Below are positions 52,079 through 61,277 of a DNA stretch of 64,000 nucleotides, piece by piece; the first letter of the stretch is position 1; the number at the start of each line of letters is the position of its first letter. The position numbers and the translations under genes are program-made. Source of the DNA: Sphingomonas desiccabilis (GTDB taxonomy: Bacteria; Pseudomonadota; Alphaproteobacteria; Sphingomonadales; Sphingomonadaceae); the NCBI RefSeq assembly GCF_004135605.1, contig NZ_SDPT01000001.1:372001-436000 (forward strand), written 5' to 3'. Under the pieces are notes generated by a model, which saw nothing but the letters and a program-made list of their open reading frames with translations, searched no databases and was not told where the DNA came from.

Positions 52079-52573
52079 CTACGCCTTTGGGCGGAACACC
52101 ATCGCGACGCCGTTCATGCAGTAGCGCTTGCCCGTCGGCTTGGGGCCGTCGTCGAACACATGCCCCAGGTGACCGGCGCAGCGGGCGCAGCGCACCTCGG
52201 TGCGCGCCATCCACAGCGACCGGTCCGACCGGGTCATCACCGCGCCCCGGAGCGGCGCCCAGAAGCTGGGCCAGCCGGTGCCGCTCTCGAACTTGGTCGC
52301 GGAGGTGAAGAGCGGCTGGCCGCACCCGGCGCAGGCGAAGACGCCGGCGCGTTTTTCCTTGTTGAGCGGGCTCGTATAGGCGCGCTCCGTGCCTTCCTCG
52401 CGCAGCACGTGATATTGCGCGGGGGTAAGGCGAGCGCGCCACTGCGCGTCGCTGAGCTTGAACGGCGCGGGGGCCGCGTTCCCAGGTGAGGCGGGAAGGC
52501 CGATCGCGAGCGCGGTGCCGCCGAGGCCGACCAGCCCCAGCAGGCGGCGGCGATCAAGAAGAGGCTGTGTCAT
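52079..52573 (-). CDS. msrB: peptide-methionine (R)-S-oxide reductase, exported
   Basis: 164 aa with a Tat-type signal (RRRLLGLVGLGGTALAIGL). The MsrB domain shows CAGCGQPLF and CARCAGHLGHVF (the zinc-binding cysteines), SGTGWPSF and the catalytic Cys in RYCMNG. It reduces the R-form of methionine sulfoxide in periplasmic proteins. Most MsrB enzymes are cytoplasmic; this one carries an export signal, a known sphingomonad variant. Convergent with the CHAP gene across the terminator. Confidence 0.95.
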   Translation of the reverse strand: MTQPLLDRRRLLGLVGLGGTALAIGLPASPGNAAPAPFKLSDAQWRARLTPAQYHVLREEGTERAYTSPLNKEKRAGVFACAGCGQPLFTSATKFESGTGWPSFWAPLRGAVMTRSDRSLWMARTEVRCARCAGHLGHVFDDGPKPTGKRYCMNGVAMVFRPKA

Positions 52574-52624
52574 CAGCCGGGAAGATGGGGCGGCGGCCGT
52601 GCGGTTTCCAGCCGCCCCGACCCG

Positions 52625-53854
52625 CTAGCGACCGAGCAGCGCGGCCCAGCGGAACTTGGGGCCGGCCGATTGCAGCACGCCGCGACGGAACAGCCGTGCA
52701 CCGACCGTGATCGTCAGCGCCACCCACAGCATCTGCCAGCCGATCGCGAGCAGATGAGGCCACAGCTCCGGCCGGTTGGCCGCACGCGCGGCCATGGCGA
52801 AGGGGGAGCTGAAGGGGAAGACCTCCGCAAAGGTGGCGATCCAGCTGTGCGGCTTGCCGGCGGCGGTGAGGGACAGCGCGAACATGCCCATCTGGAACAG
52901 GGTCAGCGGCAGCGACAGCATCTGGATCTCGCGCGGGGTGGAGGCCTGGGCGCCGATGCCGAGGAACACCGCGCCGAGCAGCAGATAGGCAGCGGCGAAA
53001 TAGGCGGCGAACAGCAGCGCGAAGACCGGCAGGCCGACCGCGGGCGCGAGCCCGGCGAGCGTCGCCGCCTCGCTGCTCGGCAGGAACGCGCCGACGTTGC
53101 CGATCAGCGTGCCCCAGAACAGCACGAACAGGATCGCGACCCCGAACATGCCGAGGAGCTTGCCGAGGAACACCGCCTCCAGCGGCACGGCGGCGGCGAG
53201 CACCTCGATCACCTTGTTGGAGCGTTCCTCCGCCATGGTGCCGACCGCCTGGCTGGCCAGGATCAGCGTGACGGCGAACAGCGCGATCACGGCGAAGCCG
53301 GCGGCGGTGTTCTTGCCGCCGATGGTGCTGGTCTCCCGCGCCACCCGCTCGAAGCGCGGCTGGCTGATGGGACCGGCAAGGCCCGCGCGGCCGTCGCGTG
53401 CGACCTGTTCGGACAGCATCGCGAGATATTTGGAACTGCGCGAGATGGCGTTGCCGTGGACGATGTGCGGTTGCTCGGGGGCGCCATAGAGCACGGCCGG
53501 CACGTCGCGATCCTGCTGGGCGAGGAGCTTGCGCGCCTGGGCGGCAGGGTCGGGATCGGGCGTCACCACCTCCAGCGCGGGCGGCAGCGACTCCTGCGAA
53601 AGGAAGCCGCGGGCGAGGCGATCGGCGGCAAGGAAGCGGGCGCCGTCGGCCGGGGCGGCGATGGCGTAGAGCCGCTCGCGATCCTCGCCGCTTTCGCCGA
53701 CCGCGCGTGCGCCCAGGCTGCCGAGCGCGCCGAAGCTGGCGAACAGCATGGGTGCGAGCAGGAAGATCAGGAAGGTCGGGGTCAACACGGTCGCGACGAA
53801 ATCCCGGCGGGCGATCGTCAGCGTCTGGCGCAGCATGCGGCGAAGATTGCTCAT
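52625..53854 (-). CDS. ABC-2 type transporter permease
   Basis: 409 aa from the ATG at 53854, which overlaps the ATPase stop by 4 bp; a much longer frame upstream would run through the ATPase gene. Topology: one N-terminal helix (TPTFLIFLLAPMLFAS), a large periplasmic loop and five C-terminal helices (QAVGTMAEERSNKVIEVL is the cytoplasmic coupling motif). NatB-like export permease; the substrate is unknown, often sodium or a hydrophobic drug. Confidence 0.88.
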   Translation of the reverse strand: MSNLRRMLRQTLTIARRDFVATVLTPTFLIFLLAPMLFASFGALGSLGARAVGESGEDRERLYAIAAPADGARFLAADRLARGFLSQESLPPALEVVTPDPDPAAQARKLLAQQDRDVPAVLYGAPEQPHIVHGNAISRSSKYLAMLSEQVARDGRAGLAGPISQPRFERVARETSTIGGKNTAAGFAVIALFAVTLILASQAVGTMAEERSNKVIEVLAAAVPLEAVFLGKLLGMFGVAILFVLFWGTLIGNVGAFLPSSEAATLAGLAPAVGLPVFALLFAAYFAAAYLLLGAVFLGIGAQASTPREIQMLSLPLTLFQMGMFALSLTAAGKPHSWIATFAEVFPFSSPFAMAARAANRPELWPHLLAIGWQMLWVALTITVGARLFRRGVLQSAGPKFRWAALLGR

Positions 53855-54792
53855 GCGGGAGTTCCTTCGGCCGCAGCCTTGCCGACGATGCGCACGAACG
53901 CGTCGTGCAGCCCGGGGCGTTCGATCGAGAGGCCGGCGATGCCGAAGCCGCCGGCGATGAGGCGGCTGAGCGTCTGCTCCACGCCTTCTTCGGGCACCGA
54001 GAAGGTCCAGCCGTCGCCCTGGCGGTCCCGCTGCGCATCCGGCGGCAGCAGCGCGGCGATGCCGTCGCCCGGGTGATGGGGCACGTAATGGGCGCGCATC
54101 GGCAGCGTGCCGCGCGCCTCCGCCACCGTCCCTTCGAACCGGCGCTTGCCCCCGGCGATGATCGCAAGGCGGTCGCACAGCCGCTCGGCATGGGCCATCA
54201 CGTGGGTGGAGAAGAGAATGGTGGCGCCGCGGTCGCGCTCGGCCATGACGAGCCCCTCGAGCCGCTCCTGGTTGACCGGGTCGAGGCCGGAGAAAGGCTC
54301 GTCGAGGACCAGGAACTCGGGCTCGTGCACGACGGAGCCGAGCAGCTGCACGAACTGGGCCATGCCCTTGGACAGCTTGCGGATCTTGGTGTCGATCGAA
54401 TCGCCCAGGCCTGCGCGCTCCATCATCACGCCGGCGCGCTTGCGACCCGTCGCCCAATCGAGGCCGCGCAGCGCCCCCATGAAGGCGATCGCCTCGCGCG
54501 CCTTCATGCCGGGGTAGAGCCCGCGTTCCTCGGGCAGATAGCCGACGCGGTCGGAGGCGTCGCGGGGCGCGTCGTGCCCCAGGAGGCAGCGGTGGCCCGC
54601 ATCGGGCTCAATGATGCCGAGCAGCATGCGCAGCGTCGTCGTCTTGCCAGCACCATTGGGGCCGAGCACGCCATAGACGGCGCCGGTCGGTACCTGAAGG
54701 TCGATGCCGTCGACGACGCGGCGTCCGCCGAAGCGCTTGACCAGTCCACTCGCAGTCAGCGCCAGGCCCGTGGCAGCAGCGTTCGACTCCAT
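53851..54792 (-). CDS. ABC transporter ATP-binding protein (NatA-like)
   Basis: 313 aa from the ATG at 54792 with GGAGG just upstream; the longer frame to 55581 is antisense to queG. Walker A GPNGAGKTT, signature LSKGMAQFVQL, Walker B FLVLDEPFSGLDP and the H-loop FSTHV are all present, with a C-terminal regulatory extension typical of the NatA group. It pairs with the permease downstream (4-bp overlap) to form an exporter. Confidence 0.93.
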   Translation of the reverse strand: MESNAAATGLALTASGLVKRFGGRRVVDGIDLQVPTGAVYGVLGPNGAGKTTTLRMLLGIIEPDAGHRCLLGHDAPRDASDRVGYLPEERGLYPGMKAREAIAFMGALRGLDWATGRKRAGVMMERAGLGDSIDTKIRKLSKGMAQFVQLLGSVVHEPEFLVLDEPFSGLDPVNQERLEGLVMAERDRGATILFSTHVMAHAERLCDRLAIIAGGKRRFEGTVAEARGTLPMRAHYVPHHPGDGIAALLPPDAQRDRQGDGWTFSVPEEGVEQTLSRLIAGGFGIAGLSIERPGLHDAFVRIVGKAAAEGTPA

Positions 54793-54912
54793 CCAACCTC
54801 CGTATGGCCGGGCGAGGTCATCCCCCCACGCGCTGCCCTTGTTGCATACCGACGTAACGCGTGGCGCACGCAAGGGGTGCTGCGCGCCGCGCCATCGTGG
54901 TAGCGGGGCGGC

Positions 54913-56043
54913 GTGGACCAGCACAAGTCCCTGGAAACGCGCATCCAAGAGAAGGCGGCGGAACTCGGATTCGCCGCCTGCGGCTTTGCGCGCGCGGATG
55001 CCGCGCCGCAGACCGCCGCGCGGCTGCGCGAGTGGCTGGAGGCGGGGCGGCACGGCAGCATGATCTGGATGGAGGAGCGCGCCCACCACCGCGGCTCGCC
55101 GGCTGGGCTGTGGCCGGAGGTGCGCTCGGTGATCGCGCTCGGCATGAGCTATGCGCCGGCGCGCGACCCGCTGGCGCTGGCCGGGGTGGGAGATCGCGGG
55201 CGGATCTCCGTGTACGCGCAGGGCGCCGACTACCACGACGTGGTGAAGAAGGCGCTGAAGGCGCTCGGCCGCTGGCTGGCGAACGAGGCGGGCTGCGACC
55301 TCAAGGTGTTCGTGGATACCGCGCCGGTGATGGAAAAGCCGCTGGCGGAGGCGGCGGGGCTCGGCTGGCAGGGCAAGCACACCAACCTCCTGAGCCGCGA
55401 GCATGGAAGCTGGCTGTTCCTGGGGGCGATCTATACCACACTGGAACTGGCGCCCGACGCGCGTCCGGGGGGCAGCTGCGGATCCTGCGACGCGTGCCAG
55501 CGGGCGTGTCCTACCGACGCCTTCCCGGCTCCCTATCAGCTCGATGCGCGGCGGTGTGTGAGCTACCTGACGATCGAGCATGCCGGGCCGATCCCGGCGG
55601 CGCTCAGGCCAGGCATCGGCAATCGCATCTATGGCTGCGACGATTGCCTGGCGGTGTGCCCGTGGAACAAGTTCGCGGCGACGGCGGCGGCCAACAAGGG
55701 GTTCCTGCCGCGCGCCGAACTGGCGGCGCCCCGACTGGCGGAGCTGATGGCGCTCGACGATCCGGGCTTCCGCCAGGTGTTCGCAGGATCGCCGATCAAG
55801 CGGATCGGGCGCGACCGGATGGTGCGCAATGCGCTGGTGGCGGCGGGCAACAGCGGCGATCCGGCGTTGGTGAGGCCGGTGGTGGCGCTGCTCGACGATC
55901 CGGCGCCCGTGGTTCGCGGGGCGGCGGCCTGGGCGCTGGGGCAGCTCGATCCGGCGCGGTTCGCGGGCGAACGGGAGGCGCGGCTGGTGGCCGAGGCGGA
56001 TGTGGATGTTCGGGCCGAGTGGGCGGCCTCTCCGTCATCCTGA
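54913..56043 (+). CDS. queG: epoxyqueuosine reductase QueG
   Basis: 376 aa from a [18 protein letters not shown] (residues about 133-147) carries the catalytic Asp. Two [4Fe-4S] sites are visible: [12 protein letters not shown] (C189, C192, C195, C199) and [13 protein letters not shown] (C242, C245, C249). HEAT-like repeats end the protein, as in long QueG forms. It reduces epoxyqueuosine to queuosine in tRNA using cobalamin. Divergent from the ABC genes. Confidence 0.97.
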   Translation: MDQHKSLETRIQEKAAELGFAACGFARADAAPQTAARLREWLEAGRHGSMIWMEERAHHRGSPAGLWPEVRSVIALGMSYAPARDPLALAGVGDRGRISVYAQGADYHDVVKKALKALGRWLANEAGCDLKVFVDTAPVMEKPLAEAAGLGWQGKHTNLLSREHGSWLFLGAIYTTLELAPDARPGGSCGSCDACQRACPTDAFPAPYQLDARRCVSYLTIEHAGPIPAALRPGIGNRIYGCDDCLAVCPWNKFAATAAANKGFLPRAELAAPRLAELMALDDPGFRQVFAGSPIKRIGRDRMVRNALVAAGNSGDPALVRPVVALLDDPAPVVRGAAAWALGQLDPARFAGEREARLVAEADVDVRAEWAASPSS

Positions 56044-56121
56044 CGGAAGTCAGGATCCATTGCCTCCGTCTGGAGTCGCAAGCGCTGCGCGAATGGATGC
56101 TGATCTTCATCAGCATGACGG
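56032..56121. repeat. REP-like inverted pair
   Basis: The left arm (56032-56061, around CGTCATCCTGACGG) is an imperfect inverted copy of the right arm (56092-56121, around CATCAGCATGACGG), each able to fold alone. The pair lies over the end of queG and in the gap to the convergent lipoprotein gene, as REP/BIME elements often do. Confidence 0.7.
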
Positions 56122-56129
56122 GGAAGACG

Positions 56130-56507
56130 CTATCGCCCACCTTCGCGGCGGACGAGCGCTGCGACGCAGCTGGCGCGATCGATCGGGGCGCCGTTGCGCT
56201 GGCGGGCGTCGACATAGGTGACGACCGGCGTGCCGCCGCCCTTCGGCGCATAGAGATAGGCGTCGAGCACGCAAATGTCCGAGCCGAACTGCATTTTGCG
56301 GCCGGCCCCCTCCGTCAGTTCGGCATCGGGCTTTCCGAACAGCTTGGTGAGTGCGTTGGCAGGCTGCCCCAGGATCCGTTCCAGTCCGACGGCGCTGTAG
56401 CTGGCGCTCGGCGGGGGCGGGGGGACGTTGCCGGGCCCGGAACTGGGCACCGTCGCGCAACCGCCCAGCCCCATGCCCAGCACTGCCAGTCCTGCCCAAC
56501 GCTTCAT
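56130..56507 (-). CDS. small lipoprotein
   Basis: 125 aa from the ATG at 56507, overlapping the EI24 gene's stop by 4 bp. Lipobox VLGMGLGGCA is at the N-terminus, a Pro-rich stretch follows, and the rest (GLERILGQPANALTKLFGKPDAEL, MQFGSDICVLDAYLYAPKGG in parts) looks like a small compact periplasmic domain. Coupled to the EI24 membrane protein; no function known. Confidence 0.75.
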   Translation of the reverse strand: MKRWAGLAVLGMGLGGCATVPSSGPGNVPPPPPSASYSAVGLERILGQPANALTKLFGKPDAELTEGAGRKMQFGSDICVLDAYLYAPKGGGTPVVTYVDARQRNGAPIDRASCVAALVRREGGR

Positions 56508-57187
56508 TTGCTTTGCCTTTCGTGGAACCAGTGGGTCGCCATGGCCGCGCCGAGCACCGGCGCGACGAAGTTGACGAACGGGATCAGGAGCAGCCCGGTG
56601 CCTGCAAACCCCAGCAGCAGGCGTCCGCCCGCGGTGGTGCGCCGCCACGCGCGCATCGACGGGGCGGGGAGGTGCCGTGCCGCCACCATGTCCCCCAGGT
56701 CGCGGCCGAGCAGCCAGCCATTGACCAGGAAGAAGGCCAGGGCCGTGCCCACGCCCGTCGCCAGCAGCAGCAGGTAGATCGGCGCGAGCAGCAGGTTGAC
56801 GCCGATCACCCGGCCGGCCGAGCCGATCCCCATCGCGGCGCCGCGCGCGAACGGGACCGGCCGGGCGCTGGCGAGGGCTGCGGGATAGTGGCGCGCCTCC
56901 ACCGCCGCGACCACGTCGTCCGCGAAGATGCCGGTGACGGCGATGGCGACGGCGCGGAACAGCAGCCAGCCGAGGCCGATGGTCGCGATCACCGCCGCCG
57001 CGGCCGCGAGGTCGCCGAGGCCGCTTCCCCAGCGAAGGCCGTCCCGTACCAGCACGTGGGCGCCGAATGCGAGCAGCGCCGCCACGAGCAGGAACAGCAG
57101 CAGCGTCACGACGAGCGACTTCGCCAGCACCGCCAGGATGCGCCGGTCGCCGAGTTGGGCGACGGAAAGGAGGAGGGCGCGGATCAT
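56504..57187 (-). CDS. EI24-domain membrane protein (CysZ-like)
   Basis: 227 aa from the ATG at 57187; the longer frame to 57241 has no ribosome binding site. Five or six hydrophobic segments and the PFARGAAMGIGSAGRVIGVNLLLAP and FFLVNGWLLGRDL stretches (in parts) match EI24/CysZ proteins, whose E. coli member CysZ has been linked to sulfate uptake. Overlaps the lipoprotein gene by 4 bp. The substrate is not known. Confidence 0.85.
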   Translation of the reverse strand: MIRALLLSVAQLGDRRILAVLAKSLVVTLLLFLLVAALLAFGAHVLVRDGLRWGSGLGDLAAAAAVIATIGLGWLLFRAVAIAVTGIFADDVVAAVEARHYPAALASARPVPFARGAAMGIGSAGRVIGVNLLLAPIYLLLLATGVGTALAFFLVNGWLLGRDLGDMVAARHLPAPSMRAWRRTTAGGRLLLGFAGTGLLLIPFVNFVAPVLGAAMATHWFHERQSK

Positions 57188-57290
57188 GGCGCCGGAATGA
57201 GGGGCGCGTGCGCCGGCGTCAACGCGGTTGCACGCACGCACGCCGCTCTTTACCGCGAGGGCGTTTGCGGATCCCGCATTGGAGACTCAC

Positions 57291-58289
57291 TTGACCGAAC
57301 CCACCTACGACGTTGTCGCGATCGGCAACGCGATCGTCGACATTCTCGCCCAGGCCGAAGATTCCTTCCTGGAAGCGGAAGGCATGAACAAGGGCTCGAT
57401 GCAGCTGGTGTTCTCGCCGGCCGAGGCCGACGCGCTCTATGCCAAGATGGGGCCGGGCCGCGAGGTTTCGGGCGGTTCGGCGGCGAACACCGTTGCCGGT
57501 ATCGCAGCGCTGGGTGGCAAGTGCGGCTTCATCGGCCAGGTGGCCGACGACCAGCTGGGCAAGGTCTTCGCGCATGACGTCCAGGCTGTCGGCATCCGCT
57601 TCGATACCGCAGCGCGGCCAGGGGACCCCACCACCGCGCGCTGCCTGATCTTCGTGACGCCGGACGGCCAGCGCACGATGAACACCTTCCTGGGCGCCTC
57701 GCAGTTCCTGCCCGAGGCGGCGCTGGACCGGCAGATGATTGCGGATGCCGCGATCCTGTACCTGGAGGGCTATCTCTGGGATCCGGAGGAACCGCGCCAG
57801 GCGATGCGCGCCGCGATCGAGGTCGCGCGTGGGGCCGGGCGCAAGGTCGCCTTCACCCTGTCGGACGTGTTCTGCATCTCGCGCCACGGCGACGATTTCC
57901 GCACGCTTCTGGCCGATGGCATGATCGACATCCTGTTCGCGAACGAGAACGAGCTGCTCGCGCTCGCACAGGTCGAGGATTTCGAGGCGGCGGTCGCGAA
58001 GATCGCGCCGCAGGTGCCGACGCTGGTGGTGACGCGCAGCGAGCATGGCGCGATCGCAGTCGTTGACGGCGAGCGGGTCGCGGTGCCGGCCGAGCCCGTC
58101 GCAGCAGTGGTCGACACGACCGGCGCGGGCGACCTGTTCGCCGCCGGGTTCCTCCATGGCCAGGCGCAGGGCCGCAGCACCGCGGACTCGCTGCGCATGG
58201 GCGCGATCTGCGCGGCGGAGATCATCTCCCACTATGGCGCACGCCCGAACGTCGACCTGAAGAAGCTGATCGCCGACAAGCTCGGCTGA
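57291..58289 (+). CDS. PfkB-family sugar/nucleoside kinase (adenosine kinase-like)
   Basis: 332 aa from a TTG at 57291 with GGAGAC six bases upstream. N-terminal GNAIVDIL and GMNKGSMQLV, a GGSAANTVAGIAALGG glycine loop and the C-terminal DTTGAGDLFAAGFL with the catalytic Asp are PfkB hallmarks; the spacing is closest to adenosine kinases. It phosphorylates a nucleoside or sugar. Followed by a strong terminator. Confidence 0.9.
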   Translation: MTEPTYDVVAIGNAIVDILAQAEDSFLEAEGMNKGSMQLVFSPAEADALYAKMGPGREVSGGSAANTVAGIAALGGKCGFIGQVADDQLGKVFAHDVQAVGIRFDTAARPGDPTTARCLIFVTPDGQRTMNTFLGASQFLPEAALDRQMIADAAILYLEGYLWDPEEPRQAMRAAIEVARGAGRKVAFTLSDVFCISRHGDDFRTLLADGMIDILFANENELLALAQVEDFEAAVAKIAPQVPTLVVTRSEHGAIAVVDGERVAVPAEPVAAVVDTTGAGDLFAAGFLHGQAQGRSTADSLRMGAICAAEIISHYGARPNVDLKKLIADKLG

Positions 58290-58321
58290 TCCCGCGGCAA
58301 ACGTTGCGGAGGTAAAAAAGA

Positions 58322-58351
58322 AAGGGCCGGAGGAGCGATCCTCCGGCCCTT
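58322..58351 (+). terminator. intrinsic terminator, bidirectional
   Basis: AAGGGCCGGAGG (58322-58333) pairs perfectly with CCTCCGGCCCTT (58340-58351), loop AGCGAT, then TCTTGTT. It lies between the PfkB gene and the convergent permease gene. Confidence 0.93.
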
Positions 58352-58364
58352 CTTGTTCATCGCC

Positions 58365-59918
58365 TCAGCGGGTGCCGGGAACGGGAGGGTCGACCTCCTC
58401 ATAGGCGGTGTGCTCGGGCACGTCGACGAGACCACGGCCCAGGTGGCTCTTGCGGAAGCCATAGGCGAAGTAGAGCACCAGGCCGATCGCGCCCCAGCCC
58501 GGCAGCACCAGCTTCGCATCCGGCGGCAGGAACCAGTAGAGCACCACGCAGCCAATCATGGTGAGCGGCGCCACCACGAAGAGCAGCGGAGCCCGGAAGG
58601 GCCGGCGGCGGGTCGGCTCGGTCTTGCGCAGGCGCATCACCGCGATCGCCACCATGAAGAAGGCGAACAGCGTGCCGGCGTTGGCGATGTCGGCGAGCTT
58701 GCCGACCGGCAGGAACGCCGCCGCAAAGGTGACGCCCAGGCCGGTGATGATGGTGATGACGTGCGGCGTCTTCCACTTCGGGTGGATCGTCGACAGCTTC
58801 TCCGGGAGGAGGCCATCGCGCGCCATCACGAAGAACATGCGCGTCTGGCCATAGATCATGACCAGGATGACCGAGGGCAGTGCCAGGAAGGCGGCGAGGC
58901 CGATCAGGTTGCCGACGTTGAGGTAGCCGATCTGGCGCAGGACGTGGGCGAGCGCTTCCTTGGAGCAGGACAGCGGCTCGGCAGCGGCGGCGCTGATCGC
59001 GGCGCAGCGGGCGGCGAGCTCGGTCGAGCCCGGGGCGAGCCAGCTGCCGTCGGTGCCGGTCACCGGCTGCGAACCGATCGGCGAGCCGATCGCGCCGGCG
59101 GCCACCAGCATGTAGAAGACGGTGCAGATCGCAAGGCTGCCGATCAGGCCGATCGGCACGTTGCGCTGCGGGTTCTTGGTCTCCTCGGCCGCGGTGGAAA
59201 CCGCGTCGAAGCCCACATAGGCGAAGAAGATCGAGGCGGCGGCGCCGATCACGCCTGCGCCCGAGCCATCGCCCCAGCCCTGCGGCATGAACGGCTCGAA
59301 GTTCTCCATCTGCATGACGGGGAGCGAGAGGATGATGAAGGCGGTGAGCGCCGTCACCTTGATCGCGACCAGCACCGCATTGACCTTGGCGCTCTCGCTG
59401 GTGCCGACGACCAGGAGGCCGGTGATCAGCAGCGCGATCACGACCGCAGGCAGGTTGATGATGCCGCCGGCATAGGGGCCGGCGATGATCTCTTGCGGCA
59501 GGGTGATGCCGAACCAGCCCCCCAGCTGGCCGACGAAATAGCCGGACCAGCCGACCGACACGGCCGAGGCCGCCACCGCATATTCGAGGATCAGCGCCCA
59601 GCCGACCATCCAGGCCAGCAACTCGCCCATCACCGCGTAGGTATAGGTGTAGGCGGAGCCGGAGACCGGCACCATCGAGGCGAGCTCGGAGTAGCAGAGC
59701 GCCGCGACGGCGCAGACGGCGCCTGCAATGACGAAGGAGATCATCATGCCGGGGCCCGCCTTTTGCGCGGCCTCTGCGGTGAGCACGAAGATACCCGTGC
59801 CGATGATGGCGCCGACGCCGAGCAGGGTGAGCTGCAGCGCGCCGAGCGAGCGATGGAGCGACTTCTTCTCGGCAGTCGCTAGAATGGCGTCGAGTGGTTT
59901 GACGCGCCCGAAGATCAT
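58365..59918 (-). CDS. APC-family amino-acid permease (cationic type)
   Basis: 517 aa with 12 or more hydrophobic segments. LTLLGVGAIIGTGIFVLT, CYSELASMVPVSGSAYTYTYAVMGE (in parts) and FFAYVGFDAVSTAAEETKNPQR are the transport signatures of the APC/CAT group. A periplasmic loop with two or three Cys (CAAISAAAAEPLSC) is unusual but seen in CAT homologs. It imports basic or neutral amino acids. Monocistronic, convergent with pfkB. Confidence 0.93.
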   Translation of the reverse strand: MIFGRVKPLDAILATAEKKSLHRSLGALQLTLLGVGAIIGTGIFVLTAEAAQKAGPGMMISFVIAGAVCAVAALCYSELASMVPVSGSAYTYTYAVMGELLAWMVGWALILEYAVAASAVSVGWSGYFVGQLGGWFGITLPQEIIAGPYAGGIINLPAVVIALLITGLLVVGTSESAKVNAVLVAIKVTALTAFIILSLPVMQMENFEPFMPQGWGDGSGAGVIGAAASIFFAYVGFDAVSTAAEETKNPQRNVPIGLIGSLAICTVFYMLVAAGAIGSPIGSQPVTGTDGSWLAPGSTELAARCAAISAAAAEPLSCSKEALAHVLRQIGYLNVGNLIGLAAFLALPSVILVMIYGQTRMFFVMARDGLLPEKLSTIHPKWKTPHVITIITGLGVTFAAAFLPVGKLADIANAGTLFAFFMVAIAVMRLRKTEPTRRRPFRAPLLFVVAPLTMIGCVVLYWFLPPDAKLVLPGWGAIGLVLYFAYGFRKSHLGRGLVDVPEHTAYEEVDPPVPGTR

Positions 59919-60023
59919 GCGGTTTTCCCCTAAACCGGTCCGTTTCGCATCAGCGAAAGTGTGGAGCGTAAAGCTAAATCGAGTGCGCGCAAAGCAAATC
60001 CCTGCGGCGGCGCGGTGCTTCGC

Positions 60024-60401
60024 TCACCGCGCCAGCATCGGCCCCAGCGGCCGGCCGCCGAACAGATGGACGTGGAGGTGCGGCACTTCCTGGCCCGCAT
60101 CCCCGCCGACATTGGCGAGCAGGCGGTAGCCGGGCGCCACCAGCCCGTGCTCGCGCGCGACATGGCCGACGGCGCGGACGAAGCCCGCGATCTCGGCATC
60201 GGGCGCACGCGCGCTGAAATCGTCCCAGGAGACATAGGCGCCCTTGGGGATCACCAGCACATGGATCGGCGCCTGCGGGGAAATGTCGTGGAAGGCGAGG
60301 GCGAAGTCGTCCTCATAGACCCGCTTGGCCGGGATCTCGCCGCGCAGGATCCGGGCGAAGATGTTGCTGTCGTCGTAGGCAAGGGTGGCGTCGATCGGCA
60401 T
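60024..60401 (-). CDS. HIT-family hydrolase
   Basis: 125 aa from the ATG at 60401. The HIT motif HLHVHLFGG with three His is near the C-terminus; SNIFARILRGEIPA and PQAPIHVLVIPK complete the HINT signature. It hydrolyses nucleoside phosphoramidates or similar compounds. It is 19 bp downstream of hisE and may be read from the his operon, a common arrangement. Confidence 0.95.
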   Translation of the reverse strand: MPIDATLAYDDSNIFARILRGEIPAKRVYEDDFALAFHDISPQAPIHVLVIPKGAYVSWDDFSARAPDAEIAGFVRAVGHVAREHGLVAPGYRLLANVGGDAGQEVPHLHVHLFGGRPLGPMLAR

Positions 60402-60420
60402 GGGAGCGGTCCTTTGCGCG

Positions 60421-60744
60421 TCAGCGGGGGCGGGCTGCCTTTTCGGCGATCCCCGACAGGCCTTCGCGCCGGTGAAGTTCGGCGCGCACGTCGTCGAGCG
60501 ACAGGCCGGCGTCGGCGAGCAGCACCAGCAGGTGAAAGAGGAGGTCGGCGGACTCGGACACCAGCCCTTCGCGATCGTCGGCAATCGCCGCGATCACGGT
60601 CTCCACCGCTTCTTCGCCGACCTTTTGCGCGATCTTGGCGCGGCCGCGGCTGTGGAGCTTGGCGACATAGGAGGTCGCGGGATCGCCACCCAGGCGGGTG
60701 CGGATCACGGCCTGAAGCTGGTCGAGCGGGTCGGTGTCTGCCAT
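60421..60744 (-). CDS. hisE: phosphoribosyl-ATP pyrophosphatase
   Basis: 107 aa. The SYVAKLHSRGRAKIAQKVGEEAVETVIAA stretch and ESADLLFHLLVLLADAG (both in parts) are the Glu/Asp-rich motifs that bind magnesium and substrate in HisE. It carries out the second step of histidine synthesis. It is separated from hisF by a 57-aa frame and a REP cluster, so it may depend on read-through or its own promoter. Confidence 0.96.
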   Translation of the reverse strand: MADTDPLDQLQAVIRTRLGGDPATSYVAKLHSRGRAKIAQKVGEEAVETVIAAIADDREGLVSESADLLFHLLVLLADAGLSLDDVRAELHRREGLSGIAEKAARPR

Positions 60745-60775
60745 CGCCCCCGCTTTCCCGCCGGGGGCGCCCAAG

Positions 60776-60949
60776 TCAATCCCGCGGCGGCTTGCGACGC
60801 GCGCGCAGAGCGCGGCGGGCGATCCAGAGGCCGGCCGCGGCAACCAGGAACAGCGCCACGTCGGAAGGGGCAAAGCCGGTGGGCTCTGCCGCGACGCCGG
60901 TGTGGGCGGCAAGCGCGGGAGTGGACAGGAGGAGCGGGGCCAAGCGCAT
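60776..60949 (-). CDS. 57-residue single-pass membrane peptide
   Basis: 57 aa from the ATG at 60949. Signal-like start (MRLAPLLLSTPALAAHTG), short linker (FAPSDVALF) and a helix followed by RRALRARRK, which resembles a protein-sorting tail such as PEP-CTERM-like tails. It sits between hisE and hisF. Too short for a firm call, but similar small proteins with SDxALF...RR ends recur in sphingomonads. Confidence 0.55.
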   Translation of the reverse strand: MRLAPLLLSTPALAAHTGVAAEPTGFAPSDVALFLVAAAGLWIARRALRARRKPPRD

Positions 60950-61004
60950 GGGCGCGTTCTAGAGGAGGATGGGGCGGAGCTGAAGGGCCTCCGGCTTCTT
61001 TCCC

Positions 61005-61215
61005 GTACCCCCGCGGAGGCCGGGGCCCCGTTGGACGTCGGTCGAGAGGTGCCGTGACATCGAGAGGCTACCGCAACTGGACCCCGGCCTTCGGCGGGTT
61101 CGATGTACCGTTCGCGGCACATCTGCCGTGCTCCTGCGAGGGCAGGAGCCCAGGGTACCGCGCGCTGACAGCCGTTGCTCTGCTTGACCGTGATCCCCGC
61201 CTGCGCGGGGATACG
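61005..61215. repeat. REP-like repeat cluster
   Basis: At least four GC-rich palindromic units at 61007-61027, 61077-61101, 61128-61154 and 61191-61214, each of the form CCCCGCxxxxGCGGGG or CTCCTGCGxxGGCAGGAG. They are typical REP elements in proteobacterial intergenic DNA. Confidence 0.75.
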
Positions 61216-61277
61216 GAAGTGGTTCACGTTGCGGGCTCGCGGGCGGCCGCGCCGGGGTATATCCGCTCGAAGCGGGA

